Notes: a model not told the origin generated them from the letters alone. Counted from the stretch's first letter, positions 9,797 to 17,910 are shown. The stretch: DNA of 50,081 nucleotides from Sanguibacter inulinus (GCF_013415325.1 NZ_JACBYE010000031.1:1-50081), one strand, 5' to 3'. Translations and numbers: made by a program.

Positions 9797-9814
9797 ATCG
9801 TCCGAAAGGACGAT
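9797..9814. promoter_or_regulatory. Inverted repeat, candidate response-regulator site
   Basis: ATCGTCC and GGACGAT are perfect 7-base arms around GAAA. The repeat lies in the 167-base gap between the histidine kinase gene and the divergent ABC permease gene, the expected place for a binding site of the LuxR regulator. Could instead be a small RNA hairpin. Confidence 0.45.
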
Positions 9815-9929
9815 CGCGCGATCCACAGACCGCGCCCGCTGTGCCGTGCTGACGGGCGATGCTGCGGCGTGCGGCGAGAGCGCAGAGTCGGAGACGTCAT
9901 CACCTCAGGTGGCCAGAGAGGAGCTCTTC

Positions 9930-10988
9930 ATGTTCGTCGCCCTGCGTGACCTGCGCTTCGCCCGGGGACGGTTCGTCCTCATCGGCGCGGTCGTCGCGCT
10001 CATCACCGTGCTCGTGGGATTCCTCAGCGGGCTGACCGGAGGGCTCGCCGCCCAGAACGTCTCGGCGGTCCTCGCGCTGCCGGCAGACCGCGTGGTGTTC
10101 GGCGGGGGCACCGAGCAGAGCTTCTCCGACTCGGTGGTCACCGAGCAGCAGGCGTCCTCGTGGGAGTCGGCCGACGGGGTGAGCGCCGTCGAACCTGTCG
10201 GGATCAGCCAGACCAGTGCCGAGGCCGGGAACGCGCGTGCCGCGGTGAGCCTCTTCGGTGTGCGACCGACCTTCGGGCCTGACGCTCCCACCCACGAGGG
10301 GACGCTCACGCTGTCGGTGGACGCCGCCGAGACCCTGGACGTCCAGGTCGGTGCCGAGGTCGCCGTCGCCGGCACCACCTACACGGTCGCGGCAGTGGCC
10401 GGCGACGGGTGGTACAGCCATGCGCCCGTCGTGCAGATGACGTTGCAGGACTGGCAGACCTACTCGGCAGCCACAGGTGCCCCGGGTGCTCACGCGACAG
10501 TCCTGGCGGTCTCCGGTGACCCGGACTGGGCGGCGACCGACGAGAGCGCCGGGACCACCTCGAGCAGCGTCCTCGGGTCGGTGACCGCGCTGAGCGCCTT
10601 CACGTCCGAGATCGGGTCTCTGCTCCTCATGGTCGTGATGCTCTTCGGGATCTCGGGGCTGGTGGTCGGAGCGTTCTTCACCGTCTGGACCATGCAGCGC
10701 CAGGGGGACGTGGCGGTCCTCAAGGCGCTCGGCGCCAGCACGCGGTCCCTCGTGCGCGACGCCCTCGGGCAGGCAGCCGTCGTGCTGCTCCTCGGGACCG
10801 GGGTCGGGCTGGGTGTCGTCGTCCTGCTCGGCACTCTCGCCGGCACCGCGCTCCCGTTCGCGCTCGGTCCCGTGACGACCCTCCTGCCCGCAGCCGTCAT
10901 GATCGTGCTCGGCCTGGCGGGAGCAGGCGTCGCGCTCCGTCCCATCATCTCCGCCGACCCCCTCACAGCCCTCGGGAGCAACCGATGA
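9930..10988 (+). CDS. ABC transporter permease (FtsX/MacB type)
   Basis: A 352-residue membrane protein: one N-terminal transmembrane helix (about residues 15-38), a long periplasm-side domain of about 190 residues, and three helices in the last third (residues 225-345) with the cytoplasmic stretch QGDVAVLKALGASTRSLVRDALGQAA that is the coupling region of FtsX-fold permeases. This topology belongs to type VII ABC systems that extrude substrates or transmit mechanical force rather than import. ATG at 9930 has AGAGAGGAG 8 bases upstream. Its stop overlaps the ATG of the ATPase gene (ATGA). Likely regulated by the divergent two-component system. Confidence 0.88.
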   Translation: MFVALRDLRFARGRFVLIGAVVALITVLVGFLSGLTGGLAAQNVSAVLALPADRVVFGGGTEQSFSDSVVTEQQASSWESADGVSAVEPVGISQTSAEAGNARAAVSLFGVRPTFGPDAPTHEGTLTLSVDAAETLDVQVGAEVAVAGTTYTVAAVAGDGWYSHAPVVQMTLQDWQTYSAATGAPGAHATVLAVSGDPDWAATDESAGTTSSSVLGSVTALSAFTSEIGSLLLMVVMLFGISGLVVGAFFTVWTMQRQGDVAVLKALGASTRSLVRDALGQAAVVLLLGTGVGLGVVVLLGTLAGTALPFALGPVTTLLPAAVMIVLGLAGAGVALRPIISADPLTALGSNR

Positions 10989-11680
10989 TCCGCCTCGACG
11001 ACGTCACTCTCACCTTCCCGGACGGAGACGCCCAGGTCACTGCCGTCGACCACGTCTCCCTCACCGCGCGCCCGGCGACCGTCACCGGCATCACCGGCCC
11101 GAGCGGGTCGGGCAAGTCGAGCCTCCTGGCCGTGGCGGCGACGCTGATCCGCCCTGACTCCGGGCGCGTGCTCGTCGACGACGTCGACGCGACGGCACTC
11201 CGGCCGGAGGAGGCGACCGCGCTCCGGCGAGAGAGCATCGGGATCGTGTTCCAGCAGCCCAACCTGCTCCCCTCGTTGACAGCGCACGACCAGCTCGCCG
11301 TGATGAACGAGCTCGGTCCTGGCCGGCGTCGCCGCACCCGCGCCGCAACGGGTCGCCGTGCTGACGAGCTGCTGGACGCCGTGGGCCTGGGTGACCACCG
11401 CGACAGGCGCCCCCACCAGCTCTCGGGCGGGCAGCGTCAGCGTGTCAACATCGCCCGTGCACTCATGAACGAGCCTCGTGTGCTCCTGGTCGACGAGCCG
11501 ACCAGTGCGCTCGACCAGGAGAACGGCGCCAGGATCATCGATCTCGTCCTCGAGCTCACGGGTCGGATGGAGACGGCGACGCTCCTGGTCACGCACGACC
11601 TCGGGTACCTGCCGCGCCTGCACGAGGTCGTGCGCCTCGTCGACGGCAGGTCGAGCGTGGTCCACGCTGGCGACCTGTAG
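10985..11680 (+). CDS. ABC transporter ATP-binding protein (LolD/MacB type)
   Basis: A 231-residue ATPase with Walker A GPSGSGKSS near residue 38, Q loop VFQQPNLLPSLT, signature LSGGQRQRVNIARAL, Walker B VLLVDEPTSALD and H-loop VTHDLGYL. The LolD/MacB branch pairs with FtsX-type permeases, matching the overlapping upstream gene. The gene converges with lutC across 58 bases. Confidence 0.93.
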   Translation: MIRLDDVTLTFPDGDAQVTAVDHVSLTARPATVTGITGPSGSGKSSLLAVAATLIRPDSGRVLVDDVDATALRPEEATALRRESIGIVFQQPNLLPSLTAHDQLAVMNELGPGRRRRTRAATGRRADELLDAVGLGDHRDRRPHQLSGGQRQRVNIARALMNEPRVLLVDEPTSALDQENGARIIDLVLELTGRMETATLLVTHDLGYLPRLHEVVRLVDGRSSVVHAGDL

Positions 11681-11738
11681 GGCCCCGTCGCGCTCGCAGC
11701 CGACGGGCCGTCGGAGGGCCGGACGCCGTCAGCGGCCC

Positions 11739-12401
11739 TCAGCCCGCGATGACCACGTGCAGCGTCCGGGGGCCGTGGACACCCTCGACGCGGGAGAGCT
11801 CGATGTCGCTCGTGGCGCTCGGGCCGGAGATCCAGGTCTGCGGACGGTCGGGGTGCTCGGCGAGGATCGCGACACCCTCAGGCACGGTCTCGACCACCTG
11901 GTCGCGCCGCACGATGCACACGTGGACGTCAGGGACGAGGCTGACGGCTCGGCGGCCCTGGTCGGGCTCGCCGTCGAGGACGATGGTGCCGGTGTCGGCG
12001 ACCGACACCCTGGAGGCCGTGATCACGGCGTCGACCTCGTCGAGCTCGAGGGCTGACATCGGGTGCTCGCGGGAGTCGTCGAGGACTTCGACTGAGGTCG
12101 GCAGGGCCGCGAGCCACGACCTGTCGATGCCGGAGGGGACGACGATGCTGCTGGCACGCGGCAGCCCGTGGACGATCTCGGCGACCACCCGCGCGACCGC
12201 GGCGTCGTCGACAGCGTGGTGCACTGTCGCCCTGTAGTCGACAAGACGGTCGACGAGCATCTCGACGGCCTCGTCAGACCCGACAGCGAGCGGGCCGCTC
12301 GTGCGGTACTCGCGCTCGACGCTCGTCACAGGAGCGCCCGAGGCGGTGACGTCCGAGAGGGCTGCCCGCACGCGCCCCATGATCTCCTCGCGTGCGCTCA
12401 T
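11739..12401 (-). CDS. lutC: Lactate utilization protein C (LUD domain)
   Basis: A 220-residue LUD-domain protein, third gene of the lutABC operon. N-terminal half carries the helical MSAREEIMGRVRAAL and the middle IVVPSGIDRSW; the C-terminal LUD core includes VDAVITASRVSVADTGTIVL and VETVPEGVA, close to the classical LutC ending with ERVEGVHGPRTLHVVI. LutABC oxidises L-lactate to pyruvate. The ATG overlaps the TGA of lutB by four bases, so translation is coupled. Its exact biochemical part in the complex is not settled. Confidence 0.9.
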   Translation of the reverse strand: MSAREEIMGRVRAALSDVTASGAPVTSVEREYRTSGPLAVGSDEAVEMLVDRLVDYRATVHHAVDDAAVARVVAEIVHGLPRASSIVVPSGIDRSWLAALPTSVEVLDDSREHPMSALELDEVDAVITASRVSVADTGTIVLDGEPDQGRRAVSLVPDVHVCIVRRDQVVETVPEGVAILAEHPDRPQTWISGPSATSDIELSRVEGVHGPRTLHVVIAG

Positions 12402-14029
12402 GCGTCGTCGCCTCCCGTCGTGCCGCTCGTCCGGCCCGCTGGCCCAGCCGGGCCGGGTTCGCTCCCGTCCTCCGGGTGCGTCCGGGCCCACCACTGCCGG
12501 AAGGTCTCCTTCGGTGGGGCGGGCAGGTCTCGTGCCCCGGTCCAGAGCGACCCCGGGTAGGGCAGCGAGGAGATGCGTCCCTTCTTCCCGGCCATGACCC
12601 GCAGCACGGCGGTGCCCTTCTCGGCCGTGGCGAACCTGTCCGCGTCGGACATCACGTAGGAGGCGGCCTTCATGGCGGCGCCCCACGCTGTCGGGCGGTG
12701 CCGGGCCTTGTCCTCCTCGACGGTCCGCGCGCGCAGGTGGACCAGCAGCGACGGGATGTCGATCTTCACAGGGCACACCTCGTAGCAGGCGCCGCAGAGC
12801 GTCGAGGCGAAGGGCAGCGTGCTGTTGGGGTCGGAGTGCCCTGTCGTCCCGGTGAGCTGCGGGGTGAGGATCGCGCCGATGGGCCCGGGGTACACCGAGC
12901 CGTAGGCGTGCCCGCCGACGCGCTCGTACACGGGGCAGACGTTGAGGCAGGCCGAGCAGCGGATGCACTTGAGAGCCGCGCGGCCGACGTCGTCGGACAG
13001 TGCCCTGGTGCGCCCGTTGTCGAGCAGCACGAGGTGGAAGTCCTGCGGTCCGTCTCCCGGGGTCACGCCTGTCCACAGGCTCGTGTACGGGTTCATCCGC
13101 TCACCGGTCGACGACCGCGGGAGCAGCTGCATGAACACCTCGAGGTCGGTGAACGTCGGCACGAGCTTCTCGATCCCCATGACGGTGATGAGGGTCTCGG
13201 GCAGCGTCAGGCACATGCGACCGTTGCCCTCGGACTCGACGACGGCGAGGGTCCCGGTGTCCGCGACGGCGAAGTTCGCGCCGCTGATCGCGACCTTGGC
13301 CGAGAGGAACTTCCGGCGCAGGTGCGCGCGGGCAGCCATCGCGAGCTCGCGCGGTGCGTCGGTCATGCCGTCGGGGGTCGACTCCATGCGGTTGAGGAAG
13401 ATCTCGCGGATCTCCGAGCGGTTGCGGTGGATGGCGGGGACGAGGATGTGCGAGGGCATGTCGTCGGCGAGCTGGACGATGAGCTCGGCGAGGTCGGTCT
13501 CGAAGGCCGCGATGCCCTCTTCGGCGAGGGCCTCGTTGAGGCCGATCTCCTGGGTGGCCATCGACTTGACCTTGACCACCTCGGTCTCGCCCGTGGCCTT
13601 GACGAGGTCGGCGACGATCCGGTTGGCCTCTGCGGCGTCGCGGGCCCAGTGGACCGTGCCGCCCCGCGCGGTGACGTTGCGCTCGAGCTCTTCGAGGAGC
13701 TCGGGCAGGCGGGCCATGACGTCGACCTTGATGTCGGAGCCGGCTGTGCGCAGAGCCTCCCAGTCGGGGACCTCACCGACGACGGCGGCGCGCTTGGCGC
13801 GGATGGTCGACGTGGCGTGCGCGAGGTTGCGGCGCAGCTGGGTGTTGCCCAGGGCCTTGCGGGCGGCCTCGGGGAAGGTGTCGCCCCAGCGCAGCGGCTC
13901 GTCGGGGTGCGGGACCTCGTCTCCGGCGATCGCCGGGGCGAGGGGCTCGGTGGCGCCGGTGCCCGTGTCACCACCGGCCCCGTGGGAGCGTCGGGAGCGC
14001 AGCGTCGGCAGGCCGAGGAAGGTGCTCAT
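12398..14029 (-). CDS. lutB: Lactate utilization iron-sulfur protein LutB
   Basis: A 543-residue iron-sulfur oxidoreductase subunit. The LUD-type N-terminal domain spans about residues 70-320 (GNTQLRRNLAHATSTIRAKR, then EANRIVADLV). It is followed by ferredoxin-like clusters CIRCSACLNVCPVYE near 353 and CGACYEVCPVKID near 411, and a C-terminal DUF3390-like tail ending in the FRQWWARTH segment. Length is slightly above the usual 470-490 because of a Gly/Pro-rich N-terminal extension and C-terminal tail. ATG at 14029 overlaps the stop of lutA (4 bases). Confidence 0.93.
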   Translation of the reverse strand: MSTFLGLPTLRSRRSHGAGGDTGTGATEPLAPAIAGDEVPHPDEPLRWGDTFPEAARKALGNTQLRRNLAHATSTIRAKRAAVVGEVPDWEALRTAGSDIKVDVMARLPELLEELERNVTARGGTVHWARDAAEANRIVADLVKATGETEVVKVKSMATQEIGLNEALAEEGIAAFETDLAELIVQLADDMPSHILVPAIHRNRSEIREIFLNRMESTPDGMTDAPRELAMAARAHLRRKFLSAKVAISGANFAVADTGTLAVVESEGNGRMCLTLPETLITVMGIEKLVPTFTDLEVFMQLLPRSSTGERMNPYTSLWTGVTPGDGPQDFHLVLLDNGRTRALSDDVGRAALKCIRCSACLNVCPVYERVGGHAYGSVYPGPIGAILTPQLTGTTGHSDPNSTLPFASTLCGACYEVCPVKIDIPSLLVHLRARTVEEDKARHRPTAWGAAMKAASYVMSDADRFATAEKGTAVLRVMAGKKGRISSLPYPGSLWTGARDLPAPPKETFRQWWARTHPEDGSEPGPAGPAGRTSGTTGGDDA

Positions 14030-14829
14030 CGGGTGCTCACCTCGACGGGGGCGGCACCTGCTGCAGCGGGTGGTCGGGTGGGTTCGGCCTGCGTGCTCGC
14101 GAGGATCTCGGCGAGGTGCATGGTCCGCACGCCGGCCCGCGTCCGGGTGAGGCCACCGCCGATGTGCATGAGGCAGGAGTAGTCGCCGGCGGTGAGGACC
14201 TCGGCGCCTGTCGACTTCACGTGGGTCATCTTGTCGCTCAGCATGGCTGTCGACGTCTCGGAGTTCTTGATCGCGAAGGTGCCGCCGAAACCGCAGCAGG
14301 ACTCGGCCTCGGGCAGCTCGACGAGGTCGATGCCGTCGACGGCGCGCAGCAGCTGCAGCGGCTTGTCGCCGACGTGCAGCATGCGCAGCGAGTGGCACGT
14401 CGGGTGGTAGGTGACCCGGTGCGGGAAGTGCGCTCCGACGTCGGTGACGCCCAGGACGTCGACGAGCAGCTCGGAGAGCTCGTAGGTCTTCGCGGCGACG
14501 GCCTCGGCCGTGGCGGCGAGGGCGTCCTGCCCGGCGCGGCGGCAGACCATCGCCTGCTGGTGGCGGATCGACCCTGTGCACGAGCCCGACGGGACGACGA
14601 CGGCGTCCCACTCGGCGTCGAGGACCGGGGCGAAGGTCTCGACGTGGTTCTTGATCACCGGGAGCGCGTCGTCGTAGTAGCCGGTGTTGACGTGCATCTG
14701 CCCGCAGCAGGTCTGCGTCGGCGGGAACACGACCTCGTGGCCGAGGCGCTCGAGGAGGGTGACTGTGGCCTGAGGGGCCTGCGGGAACATCGCGTCGGCG
14801 ATGCAGGTGGCGGCGAGGGCGATGCGCAC
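14026..14829 (-). CDS. lutA: Lactate utilization protein LutA (CCG-domain)
   Basis: A 267-residue (Fe-S)-binding oxidoreductase subunit with the two cysteine-rich CCG motifs of the heterodisulfide reductase/glycolate oxidase family, TQTCCGQMHVNTGYYDD and ESCCGFGGTFAIKN. It starts the lutABC operon. The GTG at 14829 is preferred: AAGGA lies 7 bases upstream and the protein then begins VRIALAATCIADAMFPQ, as in the family; an in-frame ATG at 14874 has no ribosome binding site and would overlap the operator. The operator at 14881-14895 suggests repression by a FadR-type GntR protein relieved by lactate. Confidence 0.93.
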   Translation of the reverse strand: MRIALAATCIADAMFPQAPQATVTLLERLGHEVVFPPTQTCCGQMHVNTGYYDDALPVIKNHVETFAPVLDAEWDAVVVPSGSCTGSIRHQQAMVCRRAGQDALAATAEAVAAKTYELSELLVDVLGVTDVGAHFPHRVTYHPTCHSLRMLHVGDKPLQLLRAVDGIDLVELPEAESCCGFGGTFAIKNSETSTAMLSDKMTHVKSTGAEVLTAGDYSCLMHIGGGLTRTRAGVRTMHLAEILASTQAEPTRPPAAAGAAPVEVSTR

Positions 14830-14880
14830 GGTGATCCTTGGGGTGGGGGCCGGGATCTGACTGCTGTCCACCATAACGCA

Positions 14881-14895
14881 TGTGGTCAGACCACA
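14881..14895. promoter_or_regulatory. FadR/LldR-type GntR operator upstream of lutA
   Basis: TGTGGTCAGACCACA is a perfect palindrome (7+1+7) and contains TGGTCNGACCA, the core bound by FadR-subfamily GntR regulators such as FadR itself and lactate regulators of the LldR type. It ends 52 bases upstream of the lutA start. A FadR-type regulator gene lies 1.9 kb away at 16784. Confidence 0.7.
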
Positions 14896-14896
14896 G

Positions 14897-14909
14897 GGAA
14901 ACGCTTTCC
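14897..14909. promoter_or_regulatory. LacI/CcpA-like half-palindrome next to the lut operator
   Basis: GGAAACGCTTTCC has complementary 5-base arms around CGC, resembling LacI-family or cre-type sites with two deviations. It abuts the GntR operator with only one base between, so the two proteins could compete or cooperate. The regulator is unknown. Confidence 0.35.
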
Positions 14910-15080
14910 ACTCGACAGAGTGTGCGGACAGGGCGACAGGTTGTGCACCTGCGGCTCACCGCGGAGCCCGGGCGATGTCAGATCGTCGAGGCGCGCCCGG
15001 CCCGGGTCGACGACAGGCGTCGACGAGCGCGCCACCGCGAGCACCTACGGCACCGCGGCGGGCACAGCAGAGGAGCTGAG

Positions 15081-15725
15081 ATGACGACGATCCGTGCAGT
15101 GTGGAACCGCTTCGCCGACAGACGGCCTGGCCTAGCCCAGCTGGTCATGTTCTCGCTGCTGAGCACCGGGATGACTGTGCTGCAGCTGATCCTCATGCCC
15201 GCCATCAAGTGGGCCTTCGGCAGGACCTCGCTCGTCGACACGGCCTTCCAGGTCTTCCAGGTCGGTGACGCCTCGGGCGGCACGCCCTTCTACGTCTTCG
15301 ACTACGCCGCGGGGGCCCTGCCGCTCGGCGGCGGAGGGCTCGCGTACTTCCTCGCCGTGCAGATCACGCTGCTCGTCGCACAGGTGATCAACTTCTTCCT
15401 GCAGCGCAGCATCACCTTCAAGTCGACCTCGAACGTGTGGTGGGCGGCGTTCTGGTACACCGTCGCCTACGTGGTGATCTCCTTCGGCGCCGCGGTCCTC
15501 CAGGCCTTCTACAAGGAGCCCGTCTACACGCTCTTCATGGAGACCTGGGGTCTGGGCGCGAGCGGGGAGGCGCTCGCCGACGTCGCGACCATGCTCATCA
15601 ACGCCTGCGTGTCCTTCTGGGTGTTCTTCCCGATCTTCAAGCTGATCTTCAAGCAAGAGCCTGCCGTCGAGGACGCGACAGAGGAGGTCGACGTCCTCGA
15701 GAGGGGCGAGGCTGCGGTCCGCTGA
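15081..15725 (+). CDS. GtrA-like membrane protein
   Basis: A 214-residue membrane protein with four main hydrophobic segments: LAQLVMFSLLSTGMTVLQLILM, LAYFLAVQITLLVAQVINFF, WWAAFWYTVAYVVISFGAAVL and LINACVSFWVFFPIFKLIF. The F-x-x-x-S/G start in helix 1, the NFFLQR-x-x-TFKS motif after helix 2 and the four-helix plan match the GtrA family, linked to translocation of lipid-linked sugars for cell-envelope glycans. The family is usually 120-150 residues; the extra loop between helices 1 and 2 (about 40 residues) makes this one longer. ATG at 15081 follows GAGGAG by 5 bases. It is divergent from lutA. Confidence 0.75.
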   Translation: MTTIRAVWNRFADRRPGLAQLVMFSLLSTGMTVLQLILMPAIKWAFGRTSLVDTAFQVFQVGDASGGTPFYVFDYAAGALPLGGGGLAYFLAVQITLLVAQVINFFLQRSITFKSTSNVWWAAFWYTVAYVVISFGAAVLQAFYKEPVYTLFMETWGLGASGEALADVATMLINACVSFWVFFPIFKLIFKQEPAVEDATEEVDVLERGEAAVR

Positions 15726-15779
15726 CCGACGGTCCGTGCGGGCGCACACCTCGCAGCGCTCGTCGCCCGCACGGCCGGA

Positions 15780-15841
15780 GCCCGTCAGCCGCCTGAGCCC
15801 GGCAGCCGCCCGAGACCGTCAGCGGCCCGAGCGCGTCAGCG
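15780..15841. repeat. 17-bp tandem repeat, about 3.6 copies
   Basis: Units at 15780-15796, 15797-15813 and 15814-15830 follow the pattern GCCCGTCAGCCGCCTGA with a few changes each; a fourth, partial unit runs from 15831 into the end of the minus-strand ABC ATPase gene, whose stop codon is the TCA within the repeat. The block sits between two convergent genes. Confidence 0.7.
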
Positions 15842-16630
15842 CGGCTGGCGGAGCTCTTCGGGCATCCCCGACGCCTGGGGCATCGCGATGGCGATCTCCC
15901 GGGTGACCGGGTGGTGCGGGTTGTTGAACAGCTGCTCGGGCGTGCCGGACTCGACGAAGGTCCCGTCCGAGAGCACGTGCACGGTCGAGCAGATCCGGGC
16001 GATCATCTCGAGGTCGTGCGAGACGAGCAGCAGACCGATCTTGCGCTCGGCGACGATCTCGGAGATGCGCCGGCCGAGCTCGAGTCGCAGCGTGTGGTCG
16101 AGAGCCGTCGTCGGCTCGTCGAGGATGAGGATGTCGGGCCGTGTCGCGAGGGCCGAGGCGAGCGCGAGACGCTGCTTCTCCCCGCCGGACAGCGTCCCGA
16201 TGGTGCGGGACTCGTAGCGGTTCTCGAGCAGGACGGTCTCGAGCACGTCCTCGACCGAGGCGCCGGTGTCGCGGCCGGCCTTGCGGGCCTTGGAGAGGTC
16301 GGCCTCGAGCGCCTTGCGGACCGTCAGGCGCGAGTCGAGCCCTGTGAACCCGTTCTGCTGGACGCGGCGGACCGACACCCCGAAGTTCTTCTTCGCACCG
16401 AGGGCGAGCTTGCTCACGGTGCGGTCGTTGAAGGTCACGCGGCCGCCGCTGGGCTTGAGGACACCGACCAGAGCGTGGATGAGTGTCGTCTTGCCGACCC
16501 CGGACTGCCCGATGACCCCGATCGGGGCACCGCCGCCGGTCAGCGTGAGGCTGACGTCGCGGATCACCGGCGTCCCCCCGTAGCCGGCCGACAGGTTCGT
16601 CGCGGTCAGGACGCTCTTCTGGTTGCTCAT
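15836..16630 (-). CDS. ABC transporter ATP-binding protein (Dpp/Opp-like, orphan)
   Basis: A 264-residue ATPase: Walker A GQSGVGKTT, Q-loop region RVQQNGFTGLDSRLTVRKAL, signature LSGGEKQRLALASAL, Walker B ILILDEPTTALD, H loop VSHDLEMIARI and a C-terminal HPVTREIAIAMPQ tail. This pattern (HPxT after the nucleotide domain) belongs to the DppF/OppF/NikE group of the oligopeptide/nickel uptake ATPases. No permease or binding protein lies nearby, so it is an orphan or serves components encoded elsewhere. ATG at 16630 has GGAG 6 bases upstream. Divergent from the GntR regulator gene. Confidence 0.83.
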   Translation of the reverse strand: MSNQKSVLTATNLSAGYGGTPVIRDVSLTLTGGGAPIGVIGQSGVGKTTLIHALVGVLKPSGGRVTFNDRTVSKLALGAKKNFGVSVRRVQQNGFTGLDSRLTVRKALEADLSKARKAGRDTGASVEDVLETVLLENRYESRTIGTLSGGEKQRLALASALATRPDILILDEPTTALDHTLRLELGRRISEIVAERKIGLLLVSHDLEMIARICSTVHVLSDGTFVESGTPEQLFNNPHHPVTREIAIAMPQASGMPEELRQPR

Positions 16631-16771
16631 CGTTCTCCGTCCGGGGCGGACCCCTGTCAAGACCTCGTGCGTGGGCGCGGGACCGCCGACGTCGACGTCA
16701 GGCGGCTGCGCACGCCTCCCACCACCTGTTCGACGGACGGGGCACGCACAACGTTCCCACCTTATGCGCCC

Positions 16772-16777
16772 TACGCT
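16772..16777 (+). promoter_or_regulatory. -10 box of a leaderless GntR transcript
   Basis: TACGCT ends six bases before the GTG start codon at 16784, so transcription should begin on or next to the start codon. No ribosome binding site precedes the GTG. The -35 region is not recognisable. Confidence 0.55.
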
Positions 16778-16783
16778 GACCGG

Positions 16784-17509
16784 GTGAGAACACACGAGCG
16801 CGTGCTGGCCCGCATCGAGGCCGACCTCGCCGCCGGGCGGTGGGCCGTCGGCGAGCGGCTCCCGGGCGAGCGTGCGCTGGCCGAAGAGCTCGAGGTGTCC
16901 AGACCGTCGGTGCGCGAGGCTCTGCGGGTCCTCGAGGCGATGGGCATCGTGCGGACGGCCGTCGGGTCAGGGCCGGACTCGGGGGCGACTGTCGTCGACC
17001 ACCCGGCCGCAGGCCTGGGGTCGGCGGTGCGCCTGCACCTCGCCTCGGGGGCGCTGCCCGTCCAGGACGTCGTCGAGCTCCGCGTGCTGCTCGAGACGTG
17101 GGCCGTCGGCGCCGCGGCGCGACGCACCCCGGCCCCGTCCTTCGACGAGGCCGAGGCGCTGCTCGACCAGATGGACGCACCGGGGGTCGGCGTCGAGGAG
17201 TTCCTCGAGCTCGACACGGCCTTCCACGTCGCGCTCGCAGCCGCCTCGGGCAACGTGCTCGTCGAGGCGGTCATGCTCGGGCTCCGCGGGGCGATCGGTG
17301 CCTATGTCACGGAGGGGACGCGACGGCTCGACGACTGGCAGGCGACAGCCGAGCGCCTGCGCGCAGAGCACCGCGAGGTGCTCCGTGCGGTCCGTGACGG
17401 CGCAGCGAGCGAGGCTGGCAGCGCCGTCGCGGCGCACATCGACGGGTTCTACAGGGACACGGGACTGGAACGCCGTGGGCCCGGGGGAGCGGAGGGTCCG
17501 CGCGCCTGA
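16784..17509 (+). CDS. FadR-subfamily GntR transcriptional regulator (FCD domain)
   Basis: A 241-residue regulator. The winged helix-turn-helix at residues 3-75 includes GERLPGERALAEELEVSRPSVREALRVLEAMGIV, the GntR hallmark. The C-terminal FCD helical domain (about 95-225) carries the metal/ligand residues in ELDTAFHVALAAASGNVL and AEHREVLRAV (Asp-x3-His and His). Such proteins often bind TGGTNNNACCA operators and respond to organic acids. The nearest good operator is the perfect palindrome upstream of lutA, so a role as the lactate regulator is plausible but inferred. The transcript appears leaderless (GTG right after a -10 box). Confidence 0.85.
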   Translation: MRTHERVLARIEADLAAGRWAVGERLPGERALAEELEVSRPSVREALRVLEAMGIVRTAVGSGPDSGATVVDHPAAGLGSAVRLHLASGALPVQDVVELRVLLETWAVGAAARRTPAPSFDEAEALLDQMDAPGVGVEEFLELDTAFHVALAAASGNVLVEAVMLGLRGAIGAYVTEGTRRLDDWQATAERLRAEHREVLRAVRDGAASEAGSAVAAHIDGFYRDTGLERRGPGGAEGPRA

Positions 17510-17540
17510 GGGCCCGGCGGACCTGGACGCCGGTCAGGCG

Positions 17541-17855
17541 TCAGTGCACGACCTTGAGCCCGACCACGCACGCGACGATGCCGAGCAGCAGCAGGATGCG
17601 GACGAGGGACGCGGGCTCCGCGCCTGTGAGCATCGCGTAGGTCACGGTGCCGACGGCCCCGATCCCGACCCACACTGCGTAGGCGGTCCCGGTGGGGAGC
17701 TCGCGCATCGCGTACGCGAGCCCGGCCATGCTGATCACGAGCCCTGCTCCGAAGACGACAGTCGGTGCGAGCCTGCTGAGCCCGTCGCTGCGGCCGAGGG
17801 CTGTGGCCCAGACGGCTTCGAAGACACCAGAGACGACAAGAACGATCCACGCCAT
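17541..17855 (-). CDS. gdx: Guanidinium exporter of the SMR family (Gdx/SugE)
   Basis: A 104-residue small multidrug resistance protein with four transmembrane helices and no soluble domain. The essential Glu13 lies in SGVFEAVWATAL, and the GTAYAVWVGIGAVGT motif in helix 3 marks the Gdx (formerly SugE) branch, which exports guanidinium ion in exchange for protons, rather than the polyaromatic-drug branch. Encoded alone. The leader carries a guanidine-III riboswitch directly in front of the GGAGG ribosome binding site, which fixes both the start (ATG 17855) and the likely function. Converges with the GntR gene. Confidence 0.93.
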   Translation of the reverse strand: MAWIVLVVSGVFEAVWATALGRSDGLSRLAPTVVFGAGLVISMAGLAYAMRELPTGTAYAVWVGIGAVGTVTYAMLTGAEPASLVRILLLLGIVACVVGLKVVH

Positions 17856-17861
17856 GAGAGA

Positions 17862-17866
17862 CCTCC
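17862..17866 (-). promoter_or_regulatory. Ribosome binding site of gdx
   Basis: GGAGG lies 6 bases before the ATG and starts only 2 bases after the riboswitch core, so folding of the aptamer can plausibly change access to it. Confidence 0.75.
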
Positions 17867-17868
17867 AC

Positions 17869-17910
17869 GCGCCGTCTTGTCGCTGACCGGGTACGGCGCA
17901 CCTCGTCCGG
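17869..17910 (-). ncRNA. Guanidine-III riboswitch
   Basis: Read on the minus strand, the 42-base segment begins CCGGACGAGGTGCGCC and ends ACAAGACGGCGC. From memory this agrees almost base for base with the structurally studied Thermobifida guanidine-III (ykkC-III) aptamer; one extra base is present in the GTCAGCGACAAG joining region. The GCGCCGT and ACGGCGC segments can pair to form the class's pseudoknot. It lies immediately upstream of the GGAGG and of a gdx gene, the classical target. A mini-ykkC (guanidine-II) fold was tested and does not form. Confidence 0.9.

Noticed and set aside
17869-17910. Guanidine-II (mini-ykkC) or guanidine-I fold upstream of gdx
   Set aside because: The ACGR tetraloops are not enclosed by complementary stems, and the guanidine-I core is absent, whereas the guanidine-III core matches closely.
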